Assembly: GCA_049700035.1 (NCBI GenBank)
Contig: JBNAWC010000010.1
Span: 1 to 33,017 of the forward strand
From: JAVZLQ01 sp049700035
GTDB lineage: Archaea; Thermoproteota; Bathyarchaeia; Bathyarchaeales; Bathycorpusculaceae
DNA: 33,017 bases
Reading direction: 5' to 3'
The position numbers were made by a program, and so were the translations under genes. Within the stretch, counting starts at the first letter, position 1, and each line of letters begins with the position of its first letter. Shown piece by piece: positions 17,245 to 25,056 of this stretch. The notes beneath the pieces were generated by a model that saw nothing but the letters and a program-made list of their open reading frames with translations, had not been told where the DNA came from and searched no databases.

Positions 17245-18576
17245 ATGATGCGTACAATCGAGGTTTTGCTTGTAATAGTCATTATTGCTGGAGCATTCAC
17301 GATTTCGTCTTTTTTCGCTGTCCTTCCAGTGCCAAGGCGAGTTTCACCGCAAAACCTTAGAATGCTTGCTGCCACAACCCTTGAAATCTTGGATGTAAAC
17401 TACGATTTAAGCAGAATAGTTTTCCTAGACGAAAGCGACCCAGCTTGGGGCGACCTCCAAATTGCACTTTCTGCCTGCTTACCGCCTAACATAGTTTACA
17501 ATTTGACGGTTTATGAAGTTATAACGGATGATGGCGCCCAGCTTTATTTGCCTAAAAAGTCTATTTCGAATGCTGAGAGTTTGGGCATAGGCTCAGACGC
17601 TTCATCGTATCTTGTTGCTTCGTCAAATGTTACTTTCAGGTTTATTCCAGAAAAGATTGGGGAAAACTGGGGCGGAGGAACACTATACATATTGAATTGC
17701 AGCGACGCCCGAGGATGGTGGATCACAGGCTATACGGCGCACACCCTAGCACAAGACCTATACAACCTGCTATCGCCTTACTTCAAAACAACAGTAATGG
17801 TACAGAATACAACAGACCTAGCAAAAATACTAAATGGCATAGCAATTCAAGGCGAAACAGTACAACACGCCGTAGTCATAAACACATTCGGAGAAGCAGT
17901 ACCAATACCATCAGGATATTATACAAATATAGGTTACAATCCTAACGACAGATCTTATGCGAATTATACGTATACCTTGGGTTTGAAGGTTAGACAGTAC
18001 AACTGGACATGGGTTAGCATAGTTGGATATCCATTTTTCTATGTTACTCACACAGAAACTTTTAGCAATATACAAAATAGCTGGGGAATTTATGGCATGA
18101 GAATGATAGGAAGAGATGGTGGTGATGGCCCTGCTGGTCTTAACGCATTTCTGCAAGGTTTAGATGGCCAAAGTTATTCGTATAACGCAACATGGATAAC
18201 AGGAAGCCCCGGAGTTGTTTACCTTTCATCTCAAGTGATATATTATTGCAATTATTATGGGATATATCCTTCTCTATATCAGACATCAACAAGAGCTTTA
18301 CCAAGTTACATATTAAATAATTACCATTTGAATGTCTCGCTATACATTTTTAACACCGTCGGCAACTACATTCCTGGTGCAGTGTACAGCCACATCTCTC
18401 AGAATAATGTATCTGGCAAATTTTTTGTTCTCGGTTTAACTAGAACACCTGACATTCGACTTACTGCACTAGGTCTACTTTCCTATTATAACCCTAGACT
18501 TTATCCGCTGCAGTATACGGCTGCTAACGCCACTAGGCTTGTTGTTTTGCAGCTTGGACAAACTGGAGGAATCTAA
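17245..18576 (+). CDS. Large pilus-operon protein with N-terminal membrane anchor (2 of 3)
   Basis: A 443-residue protein starting MMRTIEVLLVIVIIAGAF, which resembles a class III signal with short basic n-region (R3), a Glu soon after (E6) and a hydrophobic helix to about 28. The body is extracellular in character, with many sequons (NLT, NVT, NCS, NTT, NYT). The block LYILNCSDARGWWITGYTA to VVINTFGEAVPIP (about 147-222) resembles a class I glutamine-amidotransferase/ThuA-like alpha/beta fold, but I see no catalytic Cys-His pair, so any such domain would be structural. It starts 3 bases after the previous stop, with AGGTGG upstream. Likely a minor pilin-like subunit; function unproven. Confidence 0.75.
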   Translation: MMRTIEVLLVIVIIAGAFTISSFFAVLPVPRRVSPQNLRMLAATTLEILDVNYDLSRIVFLDESDPAWGDLQIALSACLPPNIVYNLTVYEVITDDGAQLYLPKKSISNAESLGIGSDASSYLVASSNVTFRFIPEKIGENWGGGTLYILNCSDARGWWITGYTAHTLAQDLYNLLSPYFKTTVMVQNTTDLAKILNGIAIQGETVQHAVVINTFGEAVPIPSGYYTNIGYNPNDRSYANYTYTLGLKVRQYNWTWVSIVGYPFFYVTHTETFSNIQNSWGIYGMRMIGRDGGDGPAGLNAFLQGLDGQSYSYNATWITGSPGVVYLSSQVIYYCNYYGIYPSLYQTSTRALPSYILNNYHLNVSLYIFNTVGNYIPGAVYSHISQNNVSGKFFVLGLTRTPDIRLTALGLLSYYNPRLYPLQYTAANATRLVVLQLGQTGGI

Positions 18577-18577
18577 C

Positions 18578-20965
18578 ATGAACAATAAGGGACAGTTTAC
18601 AATTATCGCCGCTTTGTTTGTGGCAATAATCCTTATAGCCACAGTTATAATGACTTACTCGTCTATTCGCAACAGTCCAATTCAAAATGAAGCTCAAATA
18701 TTAAGCGCGATTGATGAAACAATGCTTGCTCTAAAACAGGTTTTGGGCTTTACTGTTGGCTATTATGGCTCGGTTTTGCAAGTTACTGGAAACAACACTT
18801 ATGCAAAGGATTTGGCGATGGGATACTTCCAAAGCGGCTTAGCCCACATAGCAAACATGCACCCAGAATGGGGCGCCTCATTTATAGTAAACAAAGACGA
18901 CATAAACATGACGACATACTGGTTTACAAATTCAAGTTATAGCGCAGCAAGTCTAAAATTAAACTACAGCCTGACTGGGTTAGGAATCTATGGATTGACA
19001 TATGAAACATCATGCAAGCTTATGGTTGACATTAAAAATGTTACCGACAATCAAGCGGTAGTTGCGGTGAAGAAGGATGAGGGCGAATCGGTCATAAATC
19101 TTGGAAAGGATAGCTTCAAATTTTACCGTTACATTTACGTAAACTCTACATGGATGCCAGTAAGCCCACAATACGACACAAGCATAGAGGCTTACGCGGA
19201 TGGCACATACCTAATCAATATGACAGACCCGGCGCTTTCAGAAATAGACCCATACTCATACATTTTGCAAGTACAAGACCAAAGGGGCCTAGTAGTGGTA
19301 GCTTCATCATTTAGCCGCTACGTATGCGAATTAAACTGGAATGACACGTTATATGCACCGTTAAAAAATGCGGCGGACGCCACAATAGTCGTGGAACTGT
19401 TGCAAAACGGCACAATGCGATGGCTCGGACAGAACCTACAATTAACAACGCAAACAAAACCAATCCCGCCAATACCAGTGAAGGCTATACGTGTAAACCA
19501 AACCATAAACGGCGTAAACCAAGAGGTACCATTCCAAATTGAGGACTGGGCTTCAGATTACAAAGTTCCATTGGGCTTAAGCAACAACGCAAGTATATTC
19601 AGCAGTAGAAACATGTTGGTTTTCTTGGTAAATCCAAATGTCGTAAAAGTCACAATATGGTGGAACGGAAGCGACACGGTCACACAAACGCCGCTAGCGT
19701 ACACTAATCTCTACTTTAGAGATAATCCATCCACTAGAACATTAAGTAACGGAATACTGACAATTCAACTTGCATCCAGCGGCTTCGAAGTTACGGCAAC
19801 AAGAGGCAACATAATAAGCAAGGCAAAGTTGTTACGCGTAAATGACCGATATGACACTACAGACCCAGAGTGGGCATACGCAATATATAATGGTACTGTT
19901 CGGAGCGTTGTACATGGAGAATCAGAATATTCTGGCGGCATTAGTAACTGTTCAAACTTTTACACACACATCGTGTTGACGTTGCCAGCTAACGCCACAT
20001 ACTATACTTATCAGCAACGCTTAATATTCCTAGATTCACCAAATATGCAAAGAAACATCAGAGACATTTGCTTAGTAAATGTAACTGCTTCTGCACCAGG
20101 ATTCTTCGGATCTGACACTGGAAGTTCAAATTTAAGCATTAGCGCAAACTACATGTACGGTAGTCTATTCATTTCTCCACCCACCGCTGTAATTGCAAAT
20201 AGCATATCATTCTACGCTAATAGAGGCACTGGAACAGCAAACGTCAAATGTTTAATTGTGAGGCACAGCGATATGCAGATAGTGGCGGTAACTAACCCAG
20301 TTTCAGTTACCACAACCATTCAATGGCGAACAGCAACTTTCCAATCGCCCCCAGTTTTATCTCCAAGTACAGAATACATCTTGATGATAATACCCGATAG
20401 CACCATTAGACTTTACTATACTACTGGCTCAACTGACCAAGGACACTACGACACATCAAACAGTTATGCCTCACCAACAAATCCAACTGACGCTTCGCAT
20501 GACAATAACCGCTACAGCATCTACTGCAACTATATCTATTTGCAAACAGAAAATGGCACGTTAAATGGCTATCCAATAATTTCAAACACGCAAGGAATAT
20601 TTTATAATTCCTCAATCACTTCTTGGCAACATCACTGGAGCCAAATATCAGATGCAACGTCATCAAAGGGATTTGGAGTAATACTCACAGGAAAAGCCAA
20701 CGAAATGCTATACTTTTTTGAAGGCATGACTGGCAACGCAACTGGCGCCCTCAATGTAACAGACACAAGCATCATCGAAGTGCTACCAGTTGCTAAGGCT
20801 CTAGGAACAATAGTTAACTTCACCAATTCTTTGGATGTTTGCTGGTATGGTGCGGTTGTCACTTTTGATGGAGCAAGTTACACGCCGATTTATAGGGGCG
20901 ACGGCAGCGGTTTATGGATTCTCGTTGAATACCCGCCAACAGTAACCGTGACTACGGAAAACTAG
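18578..20965 (+). CDS. Very large pilin-like protein (3 of 3)
   Basis: A 795-residue protein starting MNNKGQFTIIAALFVAIIL. K4-G5 followed by QFTIIAALF is a good class III cleavage context, with a hydrophobic helix to about 26. ATG 18578 is one base after the previous stop and has GGAGG 8 bases before it; the frame is open 13 codons upstream, but those lie in the preceding gene. The ectodomain is Tyr, Ser, Thr and Asn rich, with well over a dozen sequons, and contains a beta-sandwich-like stretch around 500-640 (GSLFISPPTAVIANSISFY, VLSPSTEYILMIIPDSTI). There is no C-terminal anchor. It is several times longer than ordinary pilins, so it is a candidate tip or adhesive subunit. Confidence 0.78.
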   Translation: MNNKGQFTIIAALFVAIILIATVIMTYSSIRNSPIQNEAQILSAIDETMLALKQVLGFTVGYYGSVLQVTGNNTYAKDLAMGYFQSGLAHIANMHPEWGASFIVNKDDINMTTYWFTNSSYSAASLKLNYSLTGLGIYGLTYETSCKLMVDIKNVTDNQAVVAVKKDEGESVINLGKDSFKFYRYIYVNSTWMPVSPQYDTSIEAYADGTYLINMTDPALSEIDPYSYILQVQDQRGLVVVASSFSRYVCELNWNDTLYAPLKNAADATIVVELLQNGTMRWLGQNLQLTTQTKPIPPIPVKAIRVNQTINGVNQEVPFQIEDWASDYKVPLGLSNNASIFSSRNMLVFLVNPNVVKVTIWWNGSDTVTQTPLAYTNLYFRDNPSTRTLSNGILTIQLASSGFEVTATRGNIISKAKLLRVNDRYDTTDPEWAYAIYNGTVRSVVHGESEYSGGISNCSNFYTHIVLTLPANATYYTYQQRLIFLDSPNMQRNIRDICLVNVTASAPGFFGSDTGSSNLSISANYMYGSLFISPPTAVIANSISFYANRGTGTANVKCLIVRHSDMQIVAVTNPVSVTTTIQWRTATFQSPPVLSPSTEYILMIIPDSTIRLYYTTGSTDQGHYDTSNSYASPTNPTDASHDNNRYSIYCNYIYLQTENGTLNGYPIISNTQGIFYNSSITSWQHHWSQISDATSSKGFGVILTGKANEMLYFFEGMTGNATGALNVTDTSIIEVLPVAKALGTIVNFTNSLDVCWYGAVVTFDGASYTPIYRGDGSGLWILVEYPPTVTVTTEN

Positions 20966-21003
20966 TGTGTAATTAATTTGGAATGTTGATTTCAAGTTCA
21001 TAC

Positions 21004-21016
21004 AAGTTAAATAAGT
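21004..21016 (+). promoter_or_regulatory. TATA-like promoter of the small pilin gene
   Basis: AAGTTAAATAAGT lies in the 90-base gap after the pilus operon and about 28 bases before the first possible start of the pilin gene. With the SD GGTGA at 21045-21049 before ATG 21056, this gives a standard short leader. A separate promoter fits a highly expressed major subunit. Confidence 0.45.
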
Positions 21017-21055
21017 AATCGCTAGATTTCCTAAACAGCAATGGGTGAAAACACT

Positions 21056-21517
21056 ATGCCGAAACAAAAAAGGTTAAAGTCTAAAGAGGCTATATCGCCC
21101 ATACTCGCAACACTCCTACTCATCGTAATAGCAGTAGCCGCAATAGTCGTAACATACGCTTGGATAATGACATACATGGGTAGCGCAGGACAATCTGCGG
21201 GCATAACTCTATACAAAGAAAACGTTAACTGGAACTCAACTGCAAAAAAGACATACATAACCATAGGAAACTCTGGAACAGCAAACGCCAAAATCGTGCG
21301 CCTATACGTCGGAACATCATCAAATAACCTAATAAACGTTACAGCAAACACAAACATAGGCTCAGGAATACCTTTAAACGCGAAGTCCGCAGTAACCATA
21401 ATATTAGACTGGCCGAACAGCTTAGCAGACTCTTGGACACCTGGAAACTACTACTATTTCAAAGTGATATGCGAAACTGGACAAGAGTTGCCTTTCCAAG
21501 AACAAGCAGCCCAATAA
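21056..21517 (+). CDS. Small type IV pilin, probable major pilus subunit
   Basis: A 153-residue pilin. A basic n-region (KQKRLKSKE) leads to AISPILATLLLIVIAVAAI, the hallmark of archaeal type IV pilins (DUF1628/Pilin_N); cleavage is expected just before AISP. The mature domain of about 140 residues has the beta-strand pattern typical of these subunits (TYITIGNSGTANAKIVRLYV). An in-frame ATG at 21041 is also possible, but GGTGA lies 7 bases before ATG 21056. It is the smallest ectodomain in the locus and has its own promoter, so I take it as the major pilin. The AT-rich run after its stop may terminate transcription. Confidence 0.87.
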   Translation: MPKQKRLKSKEAISPILATLLLIVIAVAAIVVTYAWIMTYMGSAGQSAGITLYKENVNWNSTAKKTYITIGNSGTANAKIVRLYVGTSSNNLINVTANTNIGSGIPLNAKSAVTIILDWPNSLADSWTPGNYYYFKVICETGQELPFQEQAAQ

Positions 21518-21558
21518 AAAATCAATTATTTTATTAACACAACTCTTCACTTATTTTA
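21518..21558 (+). terminator. Possible T-rich terminator after the pilin gene
   Basis: Directly after the stop the plus strand has ATTATTTTATTAAC and then TTCACTTATTTTACC. Archaeal termination often uses short T-runs without a hairpin. None of the runs here exceeds four T, so this is weak, and read-through into the peptidase gene is likely. Confidence 0.25.
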
Positions 21559-21590
21559 CCACAATGGAAACCTTATTCGGACGTGGCTAA

Positions 21591-22394
21591 ATGCAGTGGA
21601 TACTTGAAACATTAAGAATTTCATCCACGCTAGCAGCCTTACTTTATGCTTCATGGAGCGACTACAAAAAACGCGAAGTAAGCAACAGCGTCTGGATATC
21701 CTACGCACCACTAGCACTCACATTAACCATAACCGAACTAAGCATATACGAGGACTTTCAAACGCTCCAATTTTATGGCTTATCATTCGGCTTAACAGCA
21801 GCCCTAGCCATAATCCTCTTTTACGCTGGAGGCTTCGGAGGCGCAGACGCAAAAGCCCTTATGTGCCTAGCGCTTGCACTTCCGTTCTACCCACAAAACA
21901 TTTTCACACCAGTCTTTAAGGAAATTTCGCCAATTGCACAAACTTTCTTCCCACTAACCGTTTTCAACAATTCGATTCTACTAGCAGCGGCCACAGCAAT
22001 CTACATACTCCTATACAACATTGTATGGCACAAGAAAAACGGCAAAAAACTCTTCGAAGAATTCAAAAACGAATCATTCGGAAAGAAGATCCTCGTCCTA
22101 ATAACAAGCTACAAAATGCCAATTCAAAAAATTAAGGAAAAGTGGCACATCTACCCGATGGAAGACATCGAAGACAACACTGAAGAATTCAACCGAAAAC
22201 TCGTGGTAATACCAAAAGATGAAGAAAGAAACACCATAATAGAAAGATTGGAGAAAGCCGCCGAAAAAGGAAAAATCCAAAACACTGTTTGGGCAACGCC
22301 TGGACTGCCAATGCTAATTTTCATCACAGCAGGCTTAATAATAGCGTTATTCATCGGCGACATCATCTGGATATGCATTGACCTCATTCTTTAA
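21591..22394 (+). CDS. Prepilin peptidase (A24 family, FlaK/PibD/TadV-like)
   Basis: A 267-residue membrane aspartic protease that cleaves class III signal peptides. The two catalytic aspartates are visible: D24 in SWSDYKKREVSN and D86 in GGFGGADAKAL (the GxGD-like motif). Hydrophobic helices lie at about 5-21, 34-50, 62-80, 85-98, 118-145 and at the C-terminus (244-266). A charged cytoplasmic insert of about 90 residues (150-240) precedes the last helix. It completes the pilus set of ATPase, platform, pilins and peptidase, and should process the proteins at 14604, 18578 and 21056 at least. It is 73 bases from the pilin gene. Confidence 0.9.
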   Translation: MQWILETLRISSTLAALLYASWSDYKKREVSNSVWISYAPLALTLTITELSIYEDFQTLQFYGLSFGLTAALAIILFYAGGFGGADAKALMCLALALPFYPQNIFTPVFKEISPIAQTFFPLTVFNNSILLAAATAIYILLYNIVWHKKNGKKLFEEFKNESFGKKILVLITSYKMPIQKIKEKWHIYPMEDIEDNTEEFNRKLVVIPKDEERNTIIERLEKAAEKGKIQNTVWATPGLPMLIFITAGLIIALFIGDIIWICIDLIL

Positions 22395-22514
22395 TGCAGA
22401 ATGAAGTTAAAGTTGGAACAAACCAAAGGCAACCCTCTTTGCAATGCGCTCGTAAAGACCTTACATGGATTTTTCTAATAAGCATTATTTACATTCAGCA
22501 ACTATTATCTAACA

Positions 22515-23642
22515 GTGAAGAAAATGCACGCTGACGCCATTAAAGAAGTAATGGAATTCCTTAAAAAAGACGCTTGCAAGCCAAACGTTGTTGTTATGCC
22601 AGACTTCTTCCTAGACCGCCTAATCCATATAGAAAGCAGCTTAAAAAATTTTTTAGCAGAAGCTGAAGCTGTTGTAAAGAGGAAGGGCGGCAGCATAGAC
22701 AACATCAGTCAAATGGATTTTAGAGGCGGAAACGCTGCAAACACTGCTTCAGCCCTAGCCCGCCTAGGCGCGCGGGTTACACCAATAATCTGCACAAGCA
22801 AGCTTGGGACGCAAATGCTAAAACTCCATTTTAAACGACTTAACATTGATTTGTCACACATAAAAATCTGCAAAAAACCTTCAATAACAACCGCCCTTGA
22901 ATTTAACACCGAAAACGGCAAAGCAAACGTTATGCTTAGAGATTTAGGCTCACTAGCCGATTTCAGCCCAGAACTATTGGACGAAAGGGATTTTGATGCA
23001 CTCAGAGAGGCAGACTACGTCTGTGTTTTCAACTGGGCTGGAACGAGACGCTTTGGAACAGAACTTGCAGAAAAAACTTTTCGCTACGTGAAGAAAAGCG
23101 GTAGGGGCAAAACGTACTATGACACTGCAGACCCAACACCAAACAACGAAAACATTTCACAACTGGTGAAAAGAGTTTTGCAAAGCAAAGATTTGGACAT
23201 ATTAAGCGTCAACGAAAATGAGGCAATTTGCTATGCAAAACAAGTAGCTGGCAAATTCATAGAAAGCATGCAAAAAGGCTTAGCCATCGAGGAATTAGCT
23301 AAAGAGTCTGCAAAGATTTTGGCGTCAAAGATTTCCGCACGGTTGGATTTGCACACCACGCACTTTTCAGCCACATTCACGAATAAGAAACTTGTCGTCG
23401 TTCCAGCCTTTAAGGTTAGAGTTTTAAGGGCTACTGGTGCCGGTGATGCTTGGAATGCTGGTAACATTTTGGGGCACGCCTCCAACCTTTCAGATGAGGC
23501 AAGATTGATGCTGGCGAACGCTGTTGCCACATATTACATTTCAAGCGCGGATGGAAGACATCCAACAAGAAAACAGCTCTTAAAATTCTGTGAAAGATTC
23601 TCTAAAAACTTGAAATTGTGGCTTTATTGCATAACTATTTAA
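22515..23642 (+). CDS. PfkB-family (ribokinase-like) sugar kinase
   Basis: A 375-residue kinase of the PfkB fold. It has the substrate-binding start FRGGNAANTASALARLG (about 69-85) and the C-terminal signature RATGAGDAWNAGNILG (305-320) with the anion-hole GAGD and catalytic base D311. An internal DILSVNENEA (228-237) matches the family's NExE. The first 60 residues include a long linker not typical of ribokinase, and the family exact match is unclear; the substrate could be a sugar, sugar phosphate or nucleoside. GTG 22515 is probably leaderless, with TATA-like CATTATTTACA (about 22483-22493) 25 bases upstream; ATG 22524 is an alternative. It precedes glmM by 46 bases. Confidence 0.88.
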   Translation: MKKMHADAIKEVMEFLKKDACKPNVVVMPDFFLDRLIHIESSLKNFLAEAEAVVKRKGGSIDNISQMDFRGGNAANTASALARLGARVTPIICTSKLGTQMLKLHFKRLNIDLSHIKICKKPSITTALEFNTENGKANVMLRDLGSLADFSPELLDERDFDALREADYVCVFNWAGTRRFGTELAEKTFRYVKKSGRGKTYYDTADPTPNNENISQLVKRVLQSKDLDILSVNENEAICYAKQVAGKFIESMQKGLAIEELAKESAKILASKISARLDLHTTHFSATFTNKKLVVVPAFKVRVLRATGAGDAWNAGNILGHASNLSDEARLMLANAVATYYISSADGRHPTRKQLLKFCERFSKNLKLWLYCITI

Positions 23643-23683
23643 GGAAATTCCAATTTCTAACCATAAAAGGACCGTTTAGGTGA
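23634..23683 (+). promoter_or_regulatory. Probable TATA box and SD upstream of glmM
   Basis: ACTATTTAAGG (23634-23644) overlaps the end of the kinase gene and would place a start site near 23665. AGGTGA (23678-23683) is a good SD 5 bases before the GTG at 23689, which decides that start over the GTG at 23680. Confidence 0.4.
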
Positions 23684-23688
23684 AAAAT

Positions 23689-25056
23689 GTGAATGCAAAG
23701 CTGTTCGGCAGCTCTGGAATCCGAGGAATAGCCAATGTTGATTTAACGCCCACACTGGCAGTTAAAGTTGGCTTAGCCATTACAGCCTTCAGCAAAGCGA
23801 GTAAAGTGCTTGTAGCAAGAGACACAAGAGTTTCTGGGCTGATGCTTGAAAACGCGTTGGTTTCTGGAATTCTAGCTGGAGGTGCAGATGCCTATAGTTT
23901 AGGTGTTCTGCCGACGCCGACACTTGCCTATTTAACAAGCAGTTTGAAAGCTGATGCAGGAGTTATGATAACAGCTTCACATAACCCGCCTCAATACAAT
24001 GGCATAAAAATTTTTGATAGAGACGGAACCGCATACAACGAGAAGAAACAAGGCGAAATTGAAAAGTTAATTAGGAAAGAAAGTTTTTATTTCGCTGACT
24101 GGCAAAAAATTGGCAAAAATGTGTCGATTGACGAAAGTAGAAGCTACGTAGAAGCCTTATGCAGAACCATAAAGCTACGTAGGAAATGGCACATAATTGT
24201 TGACGCTGGATGTGGAGCAACATACAGTCTTGCACCCGCAATTTTCAAGATTCTAGGCTGTAAAGTAACAGCAATAAATGCACAGCCAGATGGATTTTTT
24301 CCAGCGAGAAGCCCAGAACCGGACGCTGAACCCCTAAAGCCGCTTGCCAAAATTGTCCGCGAACTTAAAGCAGATTTGGGCGTGGCGTATGATGGAGATG
24401 GAGACAGAGCAGCGTTTATTGACGAGAAAGGTGTTTTTGTAGATTTTGACCATGTGTTGGCGGCTTATGCTGCGTATGTTGCGAAGAAAAAGCGTGGAAG
24501 CGTTGTTGTCACTAATGTTGAGGCTTCAATGTGCGTTGATGATATGGTGAAGGTTGCTGGCGGAAAGGTTGTTAGAACGAAAGTTGGCGACGTATACATT
24601 GCCGAGGCGATGAAGGACGTTAAGGCTGTTTTTGGTGGAGAACCATGCGGGGCATGGATACACCCAGAACTCCATTATTGTCCAGATGGCATTTTGTCTT
24701 CGGCACTGCTTCTGAAAGCTTTAGAAGATATGAACAAGAGTTTATCGGATTTTGTCGCTGACGTGCCGAAATACGCGGTTATCCGAGAAAACATCAGTTG
24801 TGGAAACACAATTAAATATGCTGTTGTCACGAAAGCAGCAAAACATTTGAAGGCTGTTTTTCCAGAATGCTGCGATTTATCCACTGTTGATGGTGTCCGC
24901 CTAGCTCTTCCTGACGGGTGGATTTTGGTTAGGGCTTCTGGAACGGAACCCCTCATAAGGTTGACTGCTGAGGGTAAATCGTTAAAAAATGCTAAGGGGA
25001 TAATGAAAAGGGGTAGCTTAGCTATTAAAGAGTTGGTTGCTGGGATGAAAAAATGA
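23689..25056 (+). CDS. glmM: Phosphoglucosamine mutase (phosphohexomutase family)
   Basis: A 455-residue phosphohexomutase converting GlcN-6-P to GlcN-1-P for UDP-GlcNAc synthesis. Blocks: KLFGSSGIRGIAN at the N-terminus, the active-site TASHNPPQYNGIK with phosphoserine S97, the metal loop YDGDGDRAAF (234-243), the sugar-binding GGEPCGAWIHP and the phosphate-binding RASGTEPLIRL near the C-terminus. All four catalytic loops are intact. GTG 23689 is chosen for its SD; GTG 23680 would add three residues. It overlaps the next gene by ATGA, so the mutase and uridylyltransferase are coupled. The family also includes phosphomannomutases, but the glmU-like neighbour favours GlcN. Confidence 0.9.
   Translation: MNAKLFGSSGIRGIANVDLTPTLAVKVGLAITAFSKASKVLVARDTRVSGLMLENALVSGILAGGADAYSLGVLPTPTLAYLTSSLKADAGVMITASHNPPQYNGIKIFDRDGTAYNEKKQGEIEKLIRKESFYFADWQKIGKNVSIDESRSYVEALCRTIKLRRKWHIIVDAGCGATYSLAPAIFKILGCKVTAINAQPDGFFPARSPEPDAEPLKPLAKIVRELKADLGVAYDGDGDRAAFIDEKGVFVDFDHVLAAYAAYVAKKKRGSVVVTNVEASMCVDDMVKVAGGKVVRTKVGDVYIAEAMKDVKAVFGGEPCGAWIHPELHYCPDGILSSALLLKALEDMNKSLSDFVADVPKYAVIRENISCGNTIKYAVVTKAAKHLKAVFPECCDLSTVDGVRLALPDGWILVRASGTEPLIRLTAEGKSLKNAKGIMKRGSLAIKELVAGMKK

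Noticed and set aside
12941..17540. Repeated palindrome TGGCGCCA or ATGGCGCC at 12941, 15981 and about 17531
   Set aside because: Two of the three copies are inside coding sequence at different codon phases; a short palindrome of this kind is expected by chance or as a codon effect.
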